52,509 bases of DNA from Streptomyces flaveolus (GTDB lineage: Bacteria; Actinomycetota; Actinomycetes; Streptomycetales; Streptomycetaceae). Position 1 is the stretch's first letter; each line of letters begins with the position of its first letter. Position numbers and translations under genes: made by a program. Shown piece after piece: positions 1 to 7,805 of the stretch. Where the stretch lies: the NCBI RefSeq assembly GCF_000716535.1, contig NZ_JNWV01000048.1, positions 1 through 52,509 of the forward strand, read 5' to 3'. A model generated the notes under the pieces. The model made no database searches. It was not told the DNA's origin and saw only the letters and a program-made list of their open reading frames with translations.

Positions 1-2
1 TG

Positions 3-83
3 CTGCCCAAACGCGGCGTGCAAGAACCGGGGGGCGTGGACGGCATCCGGACTCTGCTGGACCGGCACATCCGCAGGCTCTGA
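3..83 (+). CDS. 3' end of an unidentified gene cut by the window edge
   Basis: An open frame enters from the left edge and stops at TGA 81-83, giving 26 residues that end in DGIRTLLDRHIRRL. No family is recognised from so short a tail. It could equally be one more fragment, since the next kilobase is a patchwork of gene pieces. Confidence 0.3.
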   Translation: MPKRGVQEPGGVDGIRTLLDRHIRRL

Positions 84-198
84 CCCAGGGCCTGTCGCCT
101 GGCCCCACGGCTTCAGGCGGTGCGCGCCGAGTGGCTCTACTTGCCGCCCAAGGACCACACGCCGGCGCTGTGGCGTCCCAACCGGTCAGACCCAGACG

Positions 199-321
199 AC
201 CATCCACGACGGCGCCGGCCTGGCCGAAGCCTGGGACTCCGGCGCCTCGACCTGGACCGCTGCCGAGCGCGAGGCATACGCCAACGACCTCGGCGACGAC
301 CGCGCCCTGCGGGATGCGTGA
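199..321 (+). pseudogene. Fragment of a secreted HNH-type nuclease family protein
   Basis: The frame reads LAEAWDSGASTWTAAERE followed by AYANDLGDDRAL, then stops at TGA 319-321. From family knowledge, this wording is typical of the helix after the catalytic DH motif in actinobacterial secreted HNH (DUF1524-like) nucleases. The signal peptide, the DH motif and the C-terminal HNH residues are all missing, so no active nuclease can be made. It is one of four unrelated fragments within 1 kb. Confidence 0.5.
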
Positions 322-457
322 ACGGCTCGCCGGACTGCTGGACGATCCCGGCCTGCTCGTCCGCTACCGGATGGCGATGGATGGGCAGGCCGTGGGCGGG
401 ATGGTGCCGGCCAGAGGTTGCGGAGGCAGTTGCCGGCCATGTGCTGCCGGCTCAGGC

Positions 458-874
458 TCACGGTCCTCCCGCGCGGACGAGGCCGGTCTCATAGGCGATG
501 ACGACGAGTTGTGCCCTGTCCCGGGCGCCGAGTTTGGCCATGGCGCGGTTGGCGTGTGTCTTGACGGTGACAGGCGTGACGAAGAGGTGTTCGGCGATCT
601 CGTCGTTGGACAGACCTGTGGCGACCAGTGTCATCACTTCCCGCTCCCGCGGGGTGAGGGCGGTGAGCCGTTCGCGGTCGGCAAGCTCGCCGGGGGAGGG
701 CTGGGCGAGGAAGCGAGCGATCAGTCCCTTGGTCGCCGTGGGCGAGAGCAGGGCCTCGTCGGCCGCGACGAGGCGGATGGCGTCGAGGAGCTGGGCCGGA
801 TCGACGCCCTTGCCGAGGAAGCCGCTCGCGCCTGCCCGCAGGGCCTGGACGACGAACTCGTCCAGCTCGAAGGT
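458..874 (-). pseudogene. C-terminal part of a NarL-type response regulator
   Basis: The minus frame from about 874 to the stop at 458-460 reads FELDEFVVQALRAGASGFLG, the end of a receiver domain. A LuxR HTH follows: LTPREREVMTLVATGLSNDE, then VTVKTHANRAMAKLGARD. About 138 codons remain. The first ~85 residues, with the phospho-acceptor Asp and the start codon, are absent. The frame ends abruptly where a different gene fragment begins on the other strand, which indicates a recombination joint near 875. It is not functional as it stands. Confidence 0.75.
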
Positions 875-876
875 GC

Positions 877-1005
877 GCCTGGCTCGCCAAAGCCCGCACC
901 AAACACCGCACCGGCCAGCTCCCCGGCGACCACGCCCGCCTGGTCGCCGCGCTCTTCGACGGCGACTGGACCACCGAGACCACCGCCCCCGTCGTCCTGG
1001 CCTGA
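877..1005 (+). pseudogene. C-terminal fragment of a helicase-associated-domain protein
   Basis: The frame reads AWLAKARTKHRTGQLPGDH and then LVAALFDGDWTTE, ending at TGA 1003-1005. This resembles the last repeat of the helicase-associated domain found in large actinobacterial DEAD/DEAH-like proteins. Everything upstream is missing, and the fragment starts within two bases of the truncated response regulator on the other strand. Confidence 0.5.
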
Positions 1006-1090
1006 ACGCCCCGCCTCAAGCTGAGGGGTTTCCGGGCCCGTATGCTGCGCTAGTCCGACGCACCGGCCGCTGAAGGGAAACCGCACCACC

Positions 1091-1156
1091 GTGTTCTCGC
1101 AAACTCCCGTCTACGACCGCCTCGTCGCCGAACGCGGCGACATCCCCGTCCAGGTC
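1091..1156 (+). pseudogene. N-terminal stub of a conserved actinobacterial protein
   Basis: GTG at 1091 opens VFSQTPVYDRLVAERG, which resembles the start of a short conserved Streptomyces protein often seen with mobile or helicase-type genes (recalled, not checked). After about 22 residues the coding character stops exactly where the first ~51-bp flanking repeat begins, so the gene has been cut there. Confidence 0.35.
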
Positions 1157-1159
1157 CAG

Positions 1160-1210
1160 TCTCGATCGGGTGATCGCGCGGGCCCTGCCCGGCATGAGAG
1201 CAGGGCCTGG
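1160..1210. repeat. Left copy of a ~51-bp direct repeat flanking a GNAT gene
   Basis: Shares GATCGGGTGA near its start and GCAGGGCCT near its end with the copy at 1819-1870, in the same orientation. The middle portions are similar but carry small indels. The left copy truncates the upstream gene stub and the right copy abuts the IS256-type remnant. Confidence 0.5.
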
Positions 1211-1269
1211 CGATATACGGGGAAAATCCAGGGGAACGGGATGGCCGCGCGCTGCTACGGTCGGGCGCC

Positions 1270-1773
1270 ATGAGCTGGCTTCCCGATGACTTCGTCCACC
1301 CCGTCCTGGTACCGCTGCCGGGCGGTGGTCATCACCTGCGGCCGATCCGGGAGGCGGACACCCCGCTCGACTATCCGGCTGTGATGGGTTCGCGCGAGCG
1401 GCTGTGGACCATCTTCGGCCCGGCCTGGGGCTGGCCCGCGGCCACCATGACCTACGAGGCCGACCAGGCCGACCTGTTGCGGCACGAGAAGGAGATCGCC
1501 GCGCACCAGTCCTTCAACTACGCGCTGTTCGACGCGGCGGAGACAGCTCTGCTTGGCTGCGTCTACATCGACCCACCGGAGAGGGCCGGCGCGGACGGCG
1601 AGATCTCCTGGTGGGTGGTGGACGAGCTGGTGGGCAGCAAGGTCGAGCAAGCCCTCGACGCGCTGGTGCCGCAGTGGATCGCCGACGACTGGCCGTTCGA
1701 GCAGCCGCGCTTCCTCGGCCGCGAGATCTCCTGGTCGGACTGGCTCGCCCTGCCGGAGCATCCCGACAGGTAA
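1270..1773 (+). CDS. GNAT-like N-acetyltransferase family protein
   Basis: A 167-residue protein from ATG 1270. It contains HHLRPIREAD, YPAVMGSRERLW and LLGCVYIDPPE, then WWVVDELVGS. This order fits a common actinobacterial GNAT-like family; a typical acetyl-CoA loop is not obvious, so substrate and activity are unknown. There is no strong ribosome binding site before the ATG. It is the only intact gene in the first 2.2 kb and lies between two ~51-bp direct repeats, consistent with movement as a unit or with survival inside a decayed insertion. Confidence 0.75.
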   Translation: MSWLPDDFVHPVLVPLPGGGHHLRPIREADTPLDYPAVMGSRERLWTIFGPAWGWPAATMTYEADQADLLRHEKEIAAHQSFNYALFDAAETALLGCVYIDPPERAGADGEISWWVVDELVGSKVEQALDALVPQWIADDWPFEQPRFLGREISWSDWLALPEHPDR

Positions 1774-1818
1774 GTGGTTGTTTTGTGCCGATCTTGAAGG
1801 CTGTCGATCGAACGGGAG

Positions 1819-1870
1819 TCTAGATCGGGTGAGTGCGGCGGCCGCCGCGCGTGAAAGCAGGGCCTCCTGG
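1819..1870. repeat. Right copy of the ~51-bp direct repeat flanking the GNAT gene
   Basis: Begins TCTAGATCGGGTGAG and ends GAAAGCAGGGCCTCCTGG. It matches 1160-1210 at both ends in direct orientation, with a diverged GC-rich centre. It lies 45 bp after the GNAT stop codon. Confidence 0.5.
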
Positions 1871-1903
1871 TAGCTCAAAGGGTAGGCCTGCCCGCAGATA
1901 CGG

Positions 1904-2104
1904 TTTGTCGTAGCCGAGGTGATCGGTGATCTCGCCTTTCAGGGCAGACTCCAGCACCCGCTTCGTCAGCTGCTGCAGCAGCCCGCCCTCACCGGTCAGG
2001 TACAGACCCTCGCTCCGGGCCCGGTCCACCAGCATCGCGATCAGCTGCTCATCCGCACGCTGGGGCGTGCCGACCGCATCGTCAGCCTTCGGGCGATCCA
2101 ACAC
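1904..2104 (-). mobile_element. 5' remnant of an IS256/Mutator-type transposase
   Basis: The minus frame reads ADEQLIAMLVDRARSEG, TGEGGLLQQLTKRVLESAL and GEITDHLGYDK. This is the highly recognisable N-terminal part of Mutator-family (IS256) transposases. After HLGYDK the expected continuation is lost and the frame runs into unrelated sequence. About 67 of roughly 400 residues remain and none of the DDE catalytic residues is present, so the element is dead. Confidence 0.85.
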
Positions 2105-2251
2105 CGCATCCTAATCCGTCACTTGGCTGCTCCTCGCTGGATAGATCAGCCGTTGGTTTTACAGTCCCGTAGTTTGCGATTGGCCGGCGTACAGGCGTGC
2201 TCCCGTCGTGCCGGATACGCCATGGCGGTCTCCTGACCGTCGGCGGCGTGC

Positions 2252-2857
2252 TTATCCCTCTGGTGCAGGACCCGGCAGCGCGGGTGTCTCGGCTTGCATA
2301 CCGTCGAAGATCAGGCGTAGGTAGCGGCGCCACAGGTGTGGTTGGGTCGGCAGCAGGGGGGACGCGGTCTGGAAGATTCCGCTCATGAGAAGCATGACGT
2401 CCTGTCCGGTGATGTCCTGACGAATGGCGCCGTGTGCGCGGGCGCGGTCGGTCAGCGTTGTGGTGATCGCGTCGAGGGCCGCGAGGCCGTTGCGTACGTC
2501 GGGGTGGTTACGGGCTTCCCCGTGCGCTACCTGGCAGAACGCGCGGTCTCTGATCTGCAGCTCGATGGCGGCGGCCATGAATTCCAGCAGCGCCTCAGCC
2601 GGAGCCGCGGTTTGCGCGAGCCTCTCGCCGATCGTCACGAGAGTGTTCTGGTTCTCGGAGACGATTGACGCCAGTAGGTCTTCTTTTGTGCTGAAGTGCC
2701 GAAAGACAGTCCCTTTGCCGATCCCGGCCCGCTCGGCGATCTCCGAGATCGATACCTCCACGCCTTGCTCGGCGAACGCTGTGGCGGCGGCCTCCATCAG
2801 GAGCTTTCTGGTTCGTATCGCATCGCTGCGCATCGGCTTGGTCACCGAGTTGGTCAT
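2252..2857 (-). CDS. TetR/AcrR-family transcriptional repressor
   Basis: A 201-residue protein, normal for TetR. The N-terminal HTH reads AATAFAEQGVEVSISEIAER and GIGKGTVFRHFSTKEDLLAS. The C-terminal ligand-binding domain includes MLLMSGIFQT and YLRLIFDGM. ATG 2857 is preceded by GAGAGAGG. It is divergent from an SDR gene with 287 bp between the start codons. That gap contains three GACCN4GGTC sites, its probable operators. The simplest reading is an autoregulated repressor of the catabolic-looking genes from 3145 to 7270, relieved by a substrate of that pathway. Confidence 0.92.
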   Translation of the reverse strand: MTNSVTKPMRSDAIRTRKLLMEAAATAFAEQGVEVSISEIAERAGIGKGTVFRHFSTKEDLLASIVSENQNTLVTIGERLAQTAAPAEALLEFMAAAIELQIRDRAFCQVAHGEARNHPDVRNGLAALDAITTTLTDRARAHGAIRQDITGQDVMLLMSGIFQTASPLLPTQPHLWRRYLRLIFDGMQAETPALPGPAPEG

Positions 2858-2980
2858 GACGCCTCTCTCTCACGCCTGAATCTGGCCGCAACGGGGCCGG
2901 TGGGTCGTCGCGGCCTTGACCGTCAGCGGGCCTCCGCATCCAGCGTGAGGCCTGACCCGCTTCGATTCTACCCAGAACCT

Positions 2981-3061
2981 GACCGGGTGGTCCGATTGTG
3001 AGCCAGCTAACGTGACCGCCCGGTCCGGATAGCTGTATGGTTTGAACCTGACCGGGTGGTC
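2981..3061. promoter_or_regulatory. Three operator-like sites between the TetR and SDR genes
   Basis: GACCGGGTGGTC occurs at 2981-2992 and 3050-3061, each inside a ~24-bp near-identical direct repeat (AACCTGACCGGGTGGTCCG..TTGTG). A variant GACCGCCCGGTC occurs at 3014-3025. All share the arms GACC and GGTC around four bases. Start-to-start spacings are 33 and 36 bp, about three and three and a half helical turns. The location between divergent tetR and its presumed target fits cooperative TetR binding. Confidence 0.65.
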
Positions 3062-3144
3062 CGCTTGTGGGTGACGAACTGTCACCACGGGTGCACCGCT
3101 TCGTGAGGAAGCAACGGATCATGACTGGCAAAGAAGGGCACGTA

Positions 3145-3885
3145 ATGTCTGACATATTCGGGGAAGGCCGCAAGGCTGCGCTGGTCTTCGGCGGCTCCCG
3201 GGGTATCGGCGCGGCTGCGGTCGCTCGTCTGGCGGCCGATGGTTACGCCGTTGCCTTCACCTACGCCTCCCGGGCCGACAAGGCCAATGAGCTTGTCGAC
3301 TCCGTCGAGCGTGAGGGCGGCCGGGCCTTCGCCATCCAGGCGGACAGCGCCGATGCGGAAGCTGTACGAGGTGCAGTGGCACAGGCCGTGAACCGTTTCG
3401 GTGCCCTCAGCGTCGTGGTGGTCAATGCCGGGATCTTCCGGATGGGCACCATCGACACGGTCACGCTCGAAGAGCTTGACACGATGCTCGCCATCAACGT
3501 GCGAGCGGTGTTCTTGTCGATCCAGGCGACCCTGCCGCATGTGGTGGACGGCGCGCGAATCATCACGATCGGCAGCAACGCGGCGATCAGCACGCGCACA
3601 CCGGGTACCAGCGTCTACCAGATGACCAAGGCGGCGCTGGTCGGTCTGGTCCGGGGTGTCGCGCTCGACCTGGCGCCCCGAGGAATCACGGTCAACAACA
3701 TCCAGCCCGGCCCGACCCATACGGACCTCAACGCGGACTTCGTCGACATGCTCGCGGAGTCCAGCCCGCTCAAGCGTGTCGGAGCACCCGAGGAGATCGC
3801 CGCTCTCATCTCCTACCTGGCCGGCGAGGAATCGCGCTACATGACAGGCGCCAGCATCACCATTGACGGCGGAACCACGCTGTAG
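3145..3885 (+). CDS. Short-chain dehydrogenase/reductase (classical SDR)
   Basis: A 246-residue NAD(P)-dependent oxidoreductase. The cofactor loop is GGSRGIG at residues 16-22, followed by NAG at 94-96, catalytic Ser144 (TIGSNA), Tyr158 and Lys162 (YQMTK) and the PGP motif at 188-190. The C-terminal GASITIDGG is typical of the FabG-like group. ATG 3145 is chosen because AAGAAGGG lies just upstream; an in-frame ATG at 3121 has no such site. It is the first gene after the TetR operators and probably acts on a carbonyl or alcohol intermediate in the cassette. Confidence 0.92.
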   Translation: MSDIFGEGRKAALVFGGSRGIGAAAVARLAADGYAVAFTYASRADKANELVDSVEREGGRAFAIQADSADAEAVRGAVAQAVNRFGALSVVVVNAGIFRMGTIDTVTLEELDTMLAINVRAVFLSIQATLPHVVDGARIITIGSNAAISTRTPGTSVYQMTKAALVGLVRGVALDLAPRGITVNNIQPGPTHTDLNADFVDMLAESSPLKRVGAPEEIAALISYLAGEESRYMTGASITIDGGTTL

Positions 3886-4191
3886 GCCCCGCCAGGCCCT
3901 TCCGCCGAGCGCGGAGCAAGCGGCCGCAGGGCACAACGCCCTTCGTCAGCGCCATCACCCCGGCGCCTTCACCGACATGGCGGCGGGTGTGAGAAACGAA
4001 CTCGGTCATATGGCTTATGACTCCTTGCCACGTATCGCGAACTGTTCATGGCGTGACAGCGCGACGGGTGATCTGCAACTGGCGCGAGACGTGCCATCGA
4101 GGCTGAACCTCAGGGCCTCGTAGTCCCACCAACTTTGCTTTTAGTCCACCTATTGACGAGCCGGATCACATGGTCCGATACGGAGGAACTG
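3886..4191. other. Spacer without a recognisable gene
   Basis: About 300 bp between the SDR and the SnoaL-like gene. I see no convincing coding frame, hairpin terminator or repeat. It is long for an operon spacer, so the downstream genes may have a promoter here. CATGGTCCGATA at about 4169 resembles part of the repeat around the upstream operators but lacks a full GACCN4GGTC dyad. Confidence 0.3.
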
Positions 4192-4650
4192 ATGGACACC
4201 GTCGACCGTCTGAGCATCATCGAGGACCTGCGCCGCCTGATGGCCAGCTACGTCCGTTACGCCGATAACCAGCGCTGGCAGGACCTGACGGAGCTGTTCA
4301 CCGAGGACGGCACCTTCACCCCGCACAAGCCGGACGGCTCGGTGTGGCTGCACATGGAGGGCCGGGAGCAAATCGCCGAGACGATCGGGGCCAGCGGGGG
4401 CCCGGACGTCACCTTGATCCACCACCTCTTCACCGACGAGATCGACGTCGACTCGGCGACCAGCGCCCATGGCGTGTGGTCGATGGAGGACATCGTCACC
4501 CGGCCCGCCGACGCGCCGGTGTCCGAGGACATCCCCTTCCGGGTCATGCACGGCTTCGGCCACTACCACGCCCGATTCGTCAGGACCGCCGCCGGCTGGC
4601 GCATCGCCGAGCTGAAGCAGACCCGGATCCGGCTGGACTTCAGCGAGTAA
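4192..4650 (+). CDS. SnoaL-like / NTF2-fold protein
   Basis: A 152-residue protein with the layout of the SnoaL_4-like NTF2 superfamily: helix LRRLMASYVRYAD, motif ELFTEDGTF at residues 35-42, GREQIAETIG, HHLF at 77-80, and a terminal beta strand GWRIAELKQTRIRL. Known members are small dehydratases, isomerases or cyclases of ring-containing substrates; here Tyr23/Asp25 and His77/78 could form the active site (inference). GGAGG at 4182-4186 fixes ATG 4192. The neighbours, SDR and epoxide hydrolase, suggest a shared pathway on a hydrophobic substrate. Confidence 0.82.
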   Translation: MDTVDRLSIIEDLRRLMASYVRYADNQRWQDLTELFTEDGTFTPHKPDGSVWLHMEGREQIAETIGASGGPDVTLIHHLFTDEIDVDSATSAHGVWSMEDIVTRPADAPVSEDIPFRVMHGFGHYHARFVRTAAGWRIAELKQTRIRLDFSE

Positions 4651-4769
4651 CCACACCGCACACCCGAGTCTGCGGCCGTAGCTGATGGCGACTTCCACAG
4701 CGCGAGTCGCAGCTCGGCTCGGACACCCCCCTCCCCACTTTTCTCACTCGCACAGAAAGAGAAGCTACC

Positions 4770-6008
4770 GTGAGTGACAGCACGCAGGCCAAGGCCCTGG
4801 AACCGTACAAGATCGATGTCCCGCAGGACGTTCTGGACGACCTGAAGGAGCGCCTGCAAAAGACCCGCTTCTTCGACGATCTGGACAACGAAGAGGAGTA
4901 CTACGGCATCAGCACGGCGTATCTCAAGCCGCTGGTGGAGTACTGGGCGAACGGCTTCGACTGGCGCGCCCAGGAGAAGCGGCTGAACTCCTGGAACCAG
5001 CACAAGGTCGAGATCGACGGCGCCCCCGTGCACTTCGTGTACGTGCGAGGCAAGGGCCCGAACCCGATTCCGCTGATCATCAACCACGGTTGGCCCTGGC
5101 CGGGTGAGTTCAGCTACGACCTCATCGGCCCGCTCACCGACCCGGCCGCGCATGGCGGCGACCCGTCCCTGTCCTTCGATGTGATCATCCCGGACATGCC
5201 CGGCTTCGCCTGGTCCACTCCCGTCGGCAGAGGCGACCTGAATTACTGGAAGATCGCCGACATCTTGCACAAACTCATGACCGACACACTCGGATACGAG
5301 AAGTACGCGGCAGCCGGCTCCGACTACGGCGCCCTGGTCATCGGCGCGCTCGGTCACAAGTACGCGGACAGCATCATCGCCCTGCACCTCGGGCACGACC
5401 TGCCCCCGGGCATGTTCTCCAACGAACGGTTCTGGGACCTGACCGACGGTGCCAAGATCCCAGAGGACGCCTCGCCCGAGCTGCGCGAGGGCCTGGAGTT
5501 CATGATCAGCACCTACGTGTCACACGTCGCCGCTCACATGCTGGACGGATCGACACTCGCGCACGGCCTCAACGATTCGCCCATCGGCATGCTCGCCTGG
5601 CTTCTGCGCCGCTGGAAGAAGTGGAGTGACAAGCGCGGGAACTTCGAAGAGGCCTTCTCCCGTGACTTCATCCTCACCCAGGCCACTGTCTTCTGGGTTA
5701 CCCAGTCCATCGGCACATCGATCCGGATGTACCGCAACGCGGTGCGCTACCCCTGGGTGCCGTCGCACAACCGCACACCCATGGTGGAGGCGCCCGCGGG
5801 CTTCACCTTCCTGCTCGGCGATGCCTACCCGCCGGCCGTCAACACCGTTGAGGACCGCATCGCCGTCTTCGAGAACGGCCCTACCCGTTCCCTGTACAAC
5901 GTGGTCAACGTCAACGCCCACATGAAGGGCGGCCACTTCGTCCACTACGAGAACCCCGAGGGCTTCGTCGCGGACCTGACCGAGACCATCCGCAGGGTGG
6001 TGCGCTGA
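4770..6008 (+). CDS. Epoxide hydrolase, EHN domain plus alpha/beta hydrolase fold
   Basis: A 412-residue protein. Residues ~13-115 form the EHN N-terminal domain (YKIDVPQDVLDDLKERLQKT). An alpha/beta hydrolase follows with the oxyanion motif HGWP at 106-109, nucleophile Asp185 in GSDYG, and a probable catalytic His389 in GGHFVHYE. This is the juvenile-hormone/microsomal epoxide hydrolase type, which opens epoxides to diols through an aspartyl ester. The start is GTG 4770 after AGAAAGAGAAG. It follows the SnoaL-like gene by 119 bp and is followed by a strong hairpin. Confidence 0.92.
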   Translation: MSDSTQAKALEPYKIDVPQDVLDDLKERLQKTRFFDDLDNEEEYYGISTAYLKPLVEYWANGFDWRAQEKRLNSWNQHKVEIDGAPVHFVYVRGKGPNPIPLIINHGWPWPGEFSYDLIGPLTDPAAHGGDPSLSFDVIIPDMPGFAWSTPVGRGDLNYWKIADILHKLMTDTLGYEKYAAAGSDYGALVIGALGHKYADSIIALHLGHDLPPGMFSNERFWDLTDGAKIPEDASPELREGLEFMISTYVSHVAAHMLDGSTLAHGLNDSPIGMLAWLLRRWKKWSDKRGNFEEAFSRDFILTQATVFWVTQSIGTSIRMYRNAVRYPWVPSHNRTPMVEAPAGFTFLLGDAYPPAVNTVEDRIAVFENGPTRSLYNVVNVNAHMKGGHFVHYENPEGFVADLTETIRRVVR

Positions 6009-6140
6009 GCCACACGCACTACGTGGGGGCCTGCTGAGGTTCCCCCGAGATGCGGGAAGAGGTGACAAGCCCGCCCGTTTTCCCTTCCCCGGTTGGTTGG
6101 CCAGTTCAACAGGCTGGGGAACATGAGGAGCGGGAGAGCG

Positions 6141-6178
6141 CGTCGGGGCCCGCCGACTTCGGTTGGCGGGCCCCGACG
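6141..6178 (+). terminator. Perfect 14-bp-stem hairpin after the epoxide hydrolase
   Basis: CGTCGGGGCCCGCC (6141-6154) pairs perfectly with 6165-6178 around a 10-base loop containing TTCGG. There is no T-run, as is common for Streptomyces terminators. It lies 133 bp after the epoxide hydrolase stop and 121 bp before the next start, so the oxidoreductase downstream probably has its own promoter. Confidence 0.75.
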
Positions 6179-6298
6179 CTTGCCGCAAGCGGATCGCGTT
6201 TGCTTCCAATCCATGGTTCCTGCGTCGCGTCCCTGCTCACACAGACCTGACCTGCGGTGTCTGACCCGACAACAACACGAGAAGAAGAGGTGTGCGTC

Positions 6299-7270
6299 AT
6301 GCGCGCAGTAGTAGTGGAAGAACCTGGCGGCCCGGAAGTGCTGCGGTTGAAGGAATGGCCGGACCCGGAAGCGGGCCCGGGCCAACTGGTTGTCGACATC
6401 GATTTCTGCGGTGTCAACTTCATGGACACCGGCACACGTGTCGGATTCGGCATGGCAGGTGCCATGCCTCTCGTACCTGGAGTCGAGGGCGCCGGCCGGG
6501 TCACCGCTGTCGGCGAAGGCGTGAGCCGTTTTGCGATCGGTGACCGAGTGGCTTGGGCCTACATCTACGGCAGCTATGCCGAGCGGATCGCGGTCCCCGC
6601 TGACCGGGTCGTACCCATTCCGGACGACATCCCGAGCGACATCGCCGCCGCAACCATGATGCAGGGGCTGACCGCGCATCACTTCGTCACCGAGTCTGCG
6701 CCACTGTCGGAGGGCGAGACCGCGCTCGTTCACTCCGCCGCTGGCGGCGTGGGACGGATGGTCACCCAGTTGCTGAAGCTGCGCGGTGTGCGAGTGATCG
6801 GCTTGGTCTCTCGCGAGGAGAAGGTCCCGCTCGCAAAGGCGGTCGGGGCGGACGAGGTCCTCGTCTCCTCTGGTGGCGATTTCGTAGCACGTGTCAAGGA
6901 CTTGACCGACGGCGAGGGAGTGCACGCAGTCTTCGACGGCGGCGGCGCCAGCACCTTCTGGCCCTCCACGGAGGTACTGCGCCGGGTCGGCACGCTCGTG
7001 TACTACGGCCCGCTCATCGACGACATCCCCGAGGTACGAATGGTCGACCTGCCCAAGAGCATCAAGGTCACCTACGCCGTGTTCGCGGACCACATCCATA
7101 CCCGGGAACTACTGCTGCAGCACTCCGCGGACCTGTTCGACATGATCCGCAAAGGCGACCTGCATGTCGAGGTCACCGCAAGCTATCCGCTTGGGGAAGC
7201 CGAGCAGGCGCACCTGGACATCGAGTCGCGGCGCACCTCCGGCAAACTGCTGCTCGATCCGCGGCGGTGA
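6299..7270 (+). CDS. NADPH:quinone reductase-like MDR oxidoreductase
   Basis: A 323-residue zinc-independent MDR protein. FCGVNFMDTGTR is the QOR signature in place of zinc ligands, GVEGAGRV the catalytic-domain turn, and SAAGGVG at residues 146-152 the NADPH-binding loop. The C-terminal LGEAEQAHLDIESRRTSGK is classical for quinone oxidoreductases. ATG 6299 follows GAAGAAGAGG. Members reduce quinones or activated enones; here it may act on an unsaturated product of the upstream enzymes. The hairpin before it suggests separate transcription. Confidence 0.92.
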   Translation: MRAVVVEEPGGPEVLRLKEWPDPEAGPGQLVVDIDFCGVNFMDTGTRVGFGMAGAMPLVPGVEGAGRVTAVGEGVSRFAIGDRVAWAYIYGSYAERIAVPADRVVPIPDDIPSDIAAATMMQGLTAHHFVTESAPLSEGETALVHSAAGGVGRMVTQLLKLRGVRVIGLVSREEKVPLAKAVGADEVLVSSGGDFVARVKDLTDGEGVHAVFDGGGASTFWPSTEVLRRVGTLVYYGPLIDDIPEVRMVDLPKSIKVTYAVFADHIHTRELLLQHSADLFDMIRKGDLHVEVTASYPLGEAEQAHLDIESRRTSGKLLLDPRR

Positions 7271-7531
7271 CGAGGAGGCCTCCGATGCTGAGGCGCTGCC
7301 CTGAACATAGGGCGACACCAGGATCAGGACGATGGTGTTCAGGGGCGTCGGTAGGGCGACGCGACCGGTATCCGTCCCGGTTCTCTGGCGGAGAAGGCGC
7401 TGCCCCCTCCGCTGCGATGTGTTGGGCGATCGCCGCGACACCCTTCTCCTAGATGATCACCCAGTTCGCGGCCACGGCCCAGGGGCCGGGCACCACGGAG
7501 TCAGTCATCTACCCGGACAGCGGGTCCGCAG

Positions 7532-7541
7532 CACGGTCTAA
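7532..7541. repeat. Left arm of an inverted pair, CACGGTCTAA
   Basis: CACGGTCTAA here is the exact reverse complement of TTAGACCGTG at 8645-8654; similarity continues weakly inward for ~25 bp. The right copy abuts the 3' end of an IS5-type transposase remnant, so both may be old IS termini. The ~1.1 kb between them holds a transposase 5' fragment and the SUKH gene. Confidence 0.4.
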
Positions 7542-7619
7542 AACGTGTTGCACAAGGCTGTGAGCTGGGCATCTTCCTTGTATGGCCGGGGTTTTACGTG
7601 CTGAGCGAGTGTGGGTGGA

Positions 7620-7757
7620 GACAAGATAGAGGATGCCCTGCAGACAGCGCCTGTCTGCCACCGGCCGTGGCCCCGGCGAGCGCTCGGGCCAGGGCGGCAG
7701 CAGCGGTTTGATCAGCGCCCACAAGGCGTCGCCTACGATCCACGGCCGAGTACTCAC
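7620..7757 (-). mobile_element. 5' fragment of an IS5-family transposase
   Basis: The minus frame from 7757 reads STRPWIVGDALWALIKPLLP and then PRPVADRRCLQGILYLV, the standard N-terminus of a large actinobacterial IS5-type transposase group. About 46 residues remain; after GILYLV the frame continues as unrelated sequence. No DDE residues are left. A 3' fragment of a similar transposase lies 0.9 kb away, beyond the SUKH gene, on the same strand. Confidence 0.85.
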
Positions 7758-7805
7758 ACCATTACGAACGGCCGAATCGCCAGACCAGTCACGCGCGACC
7801 AGGAC

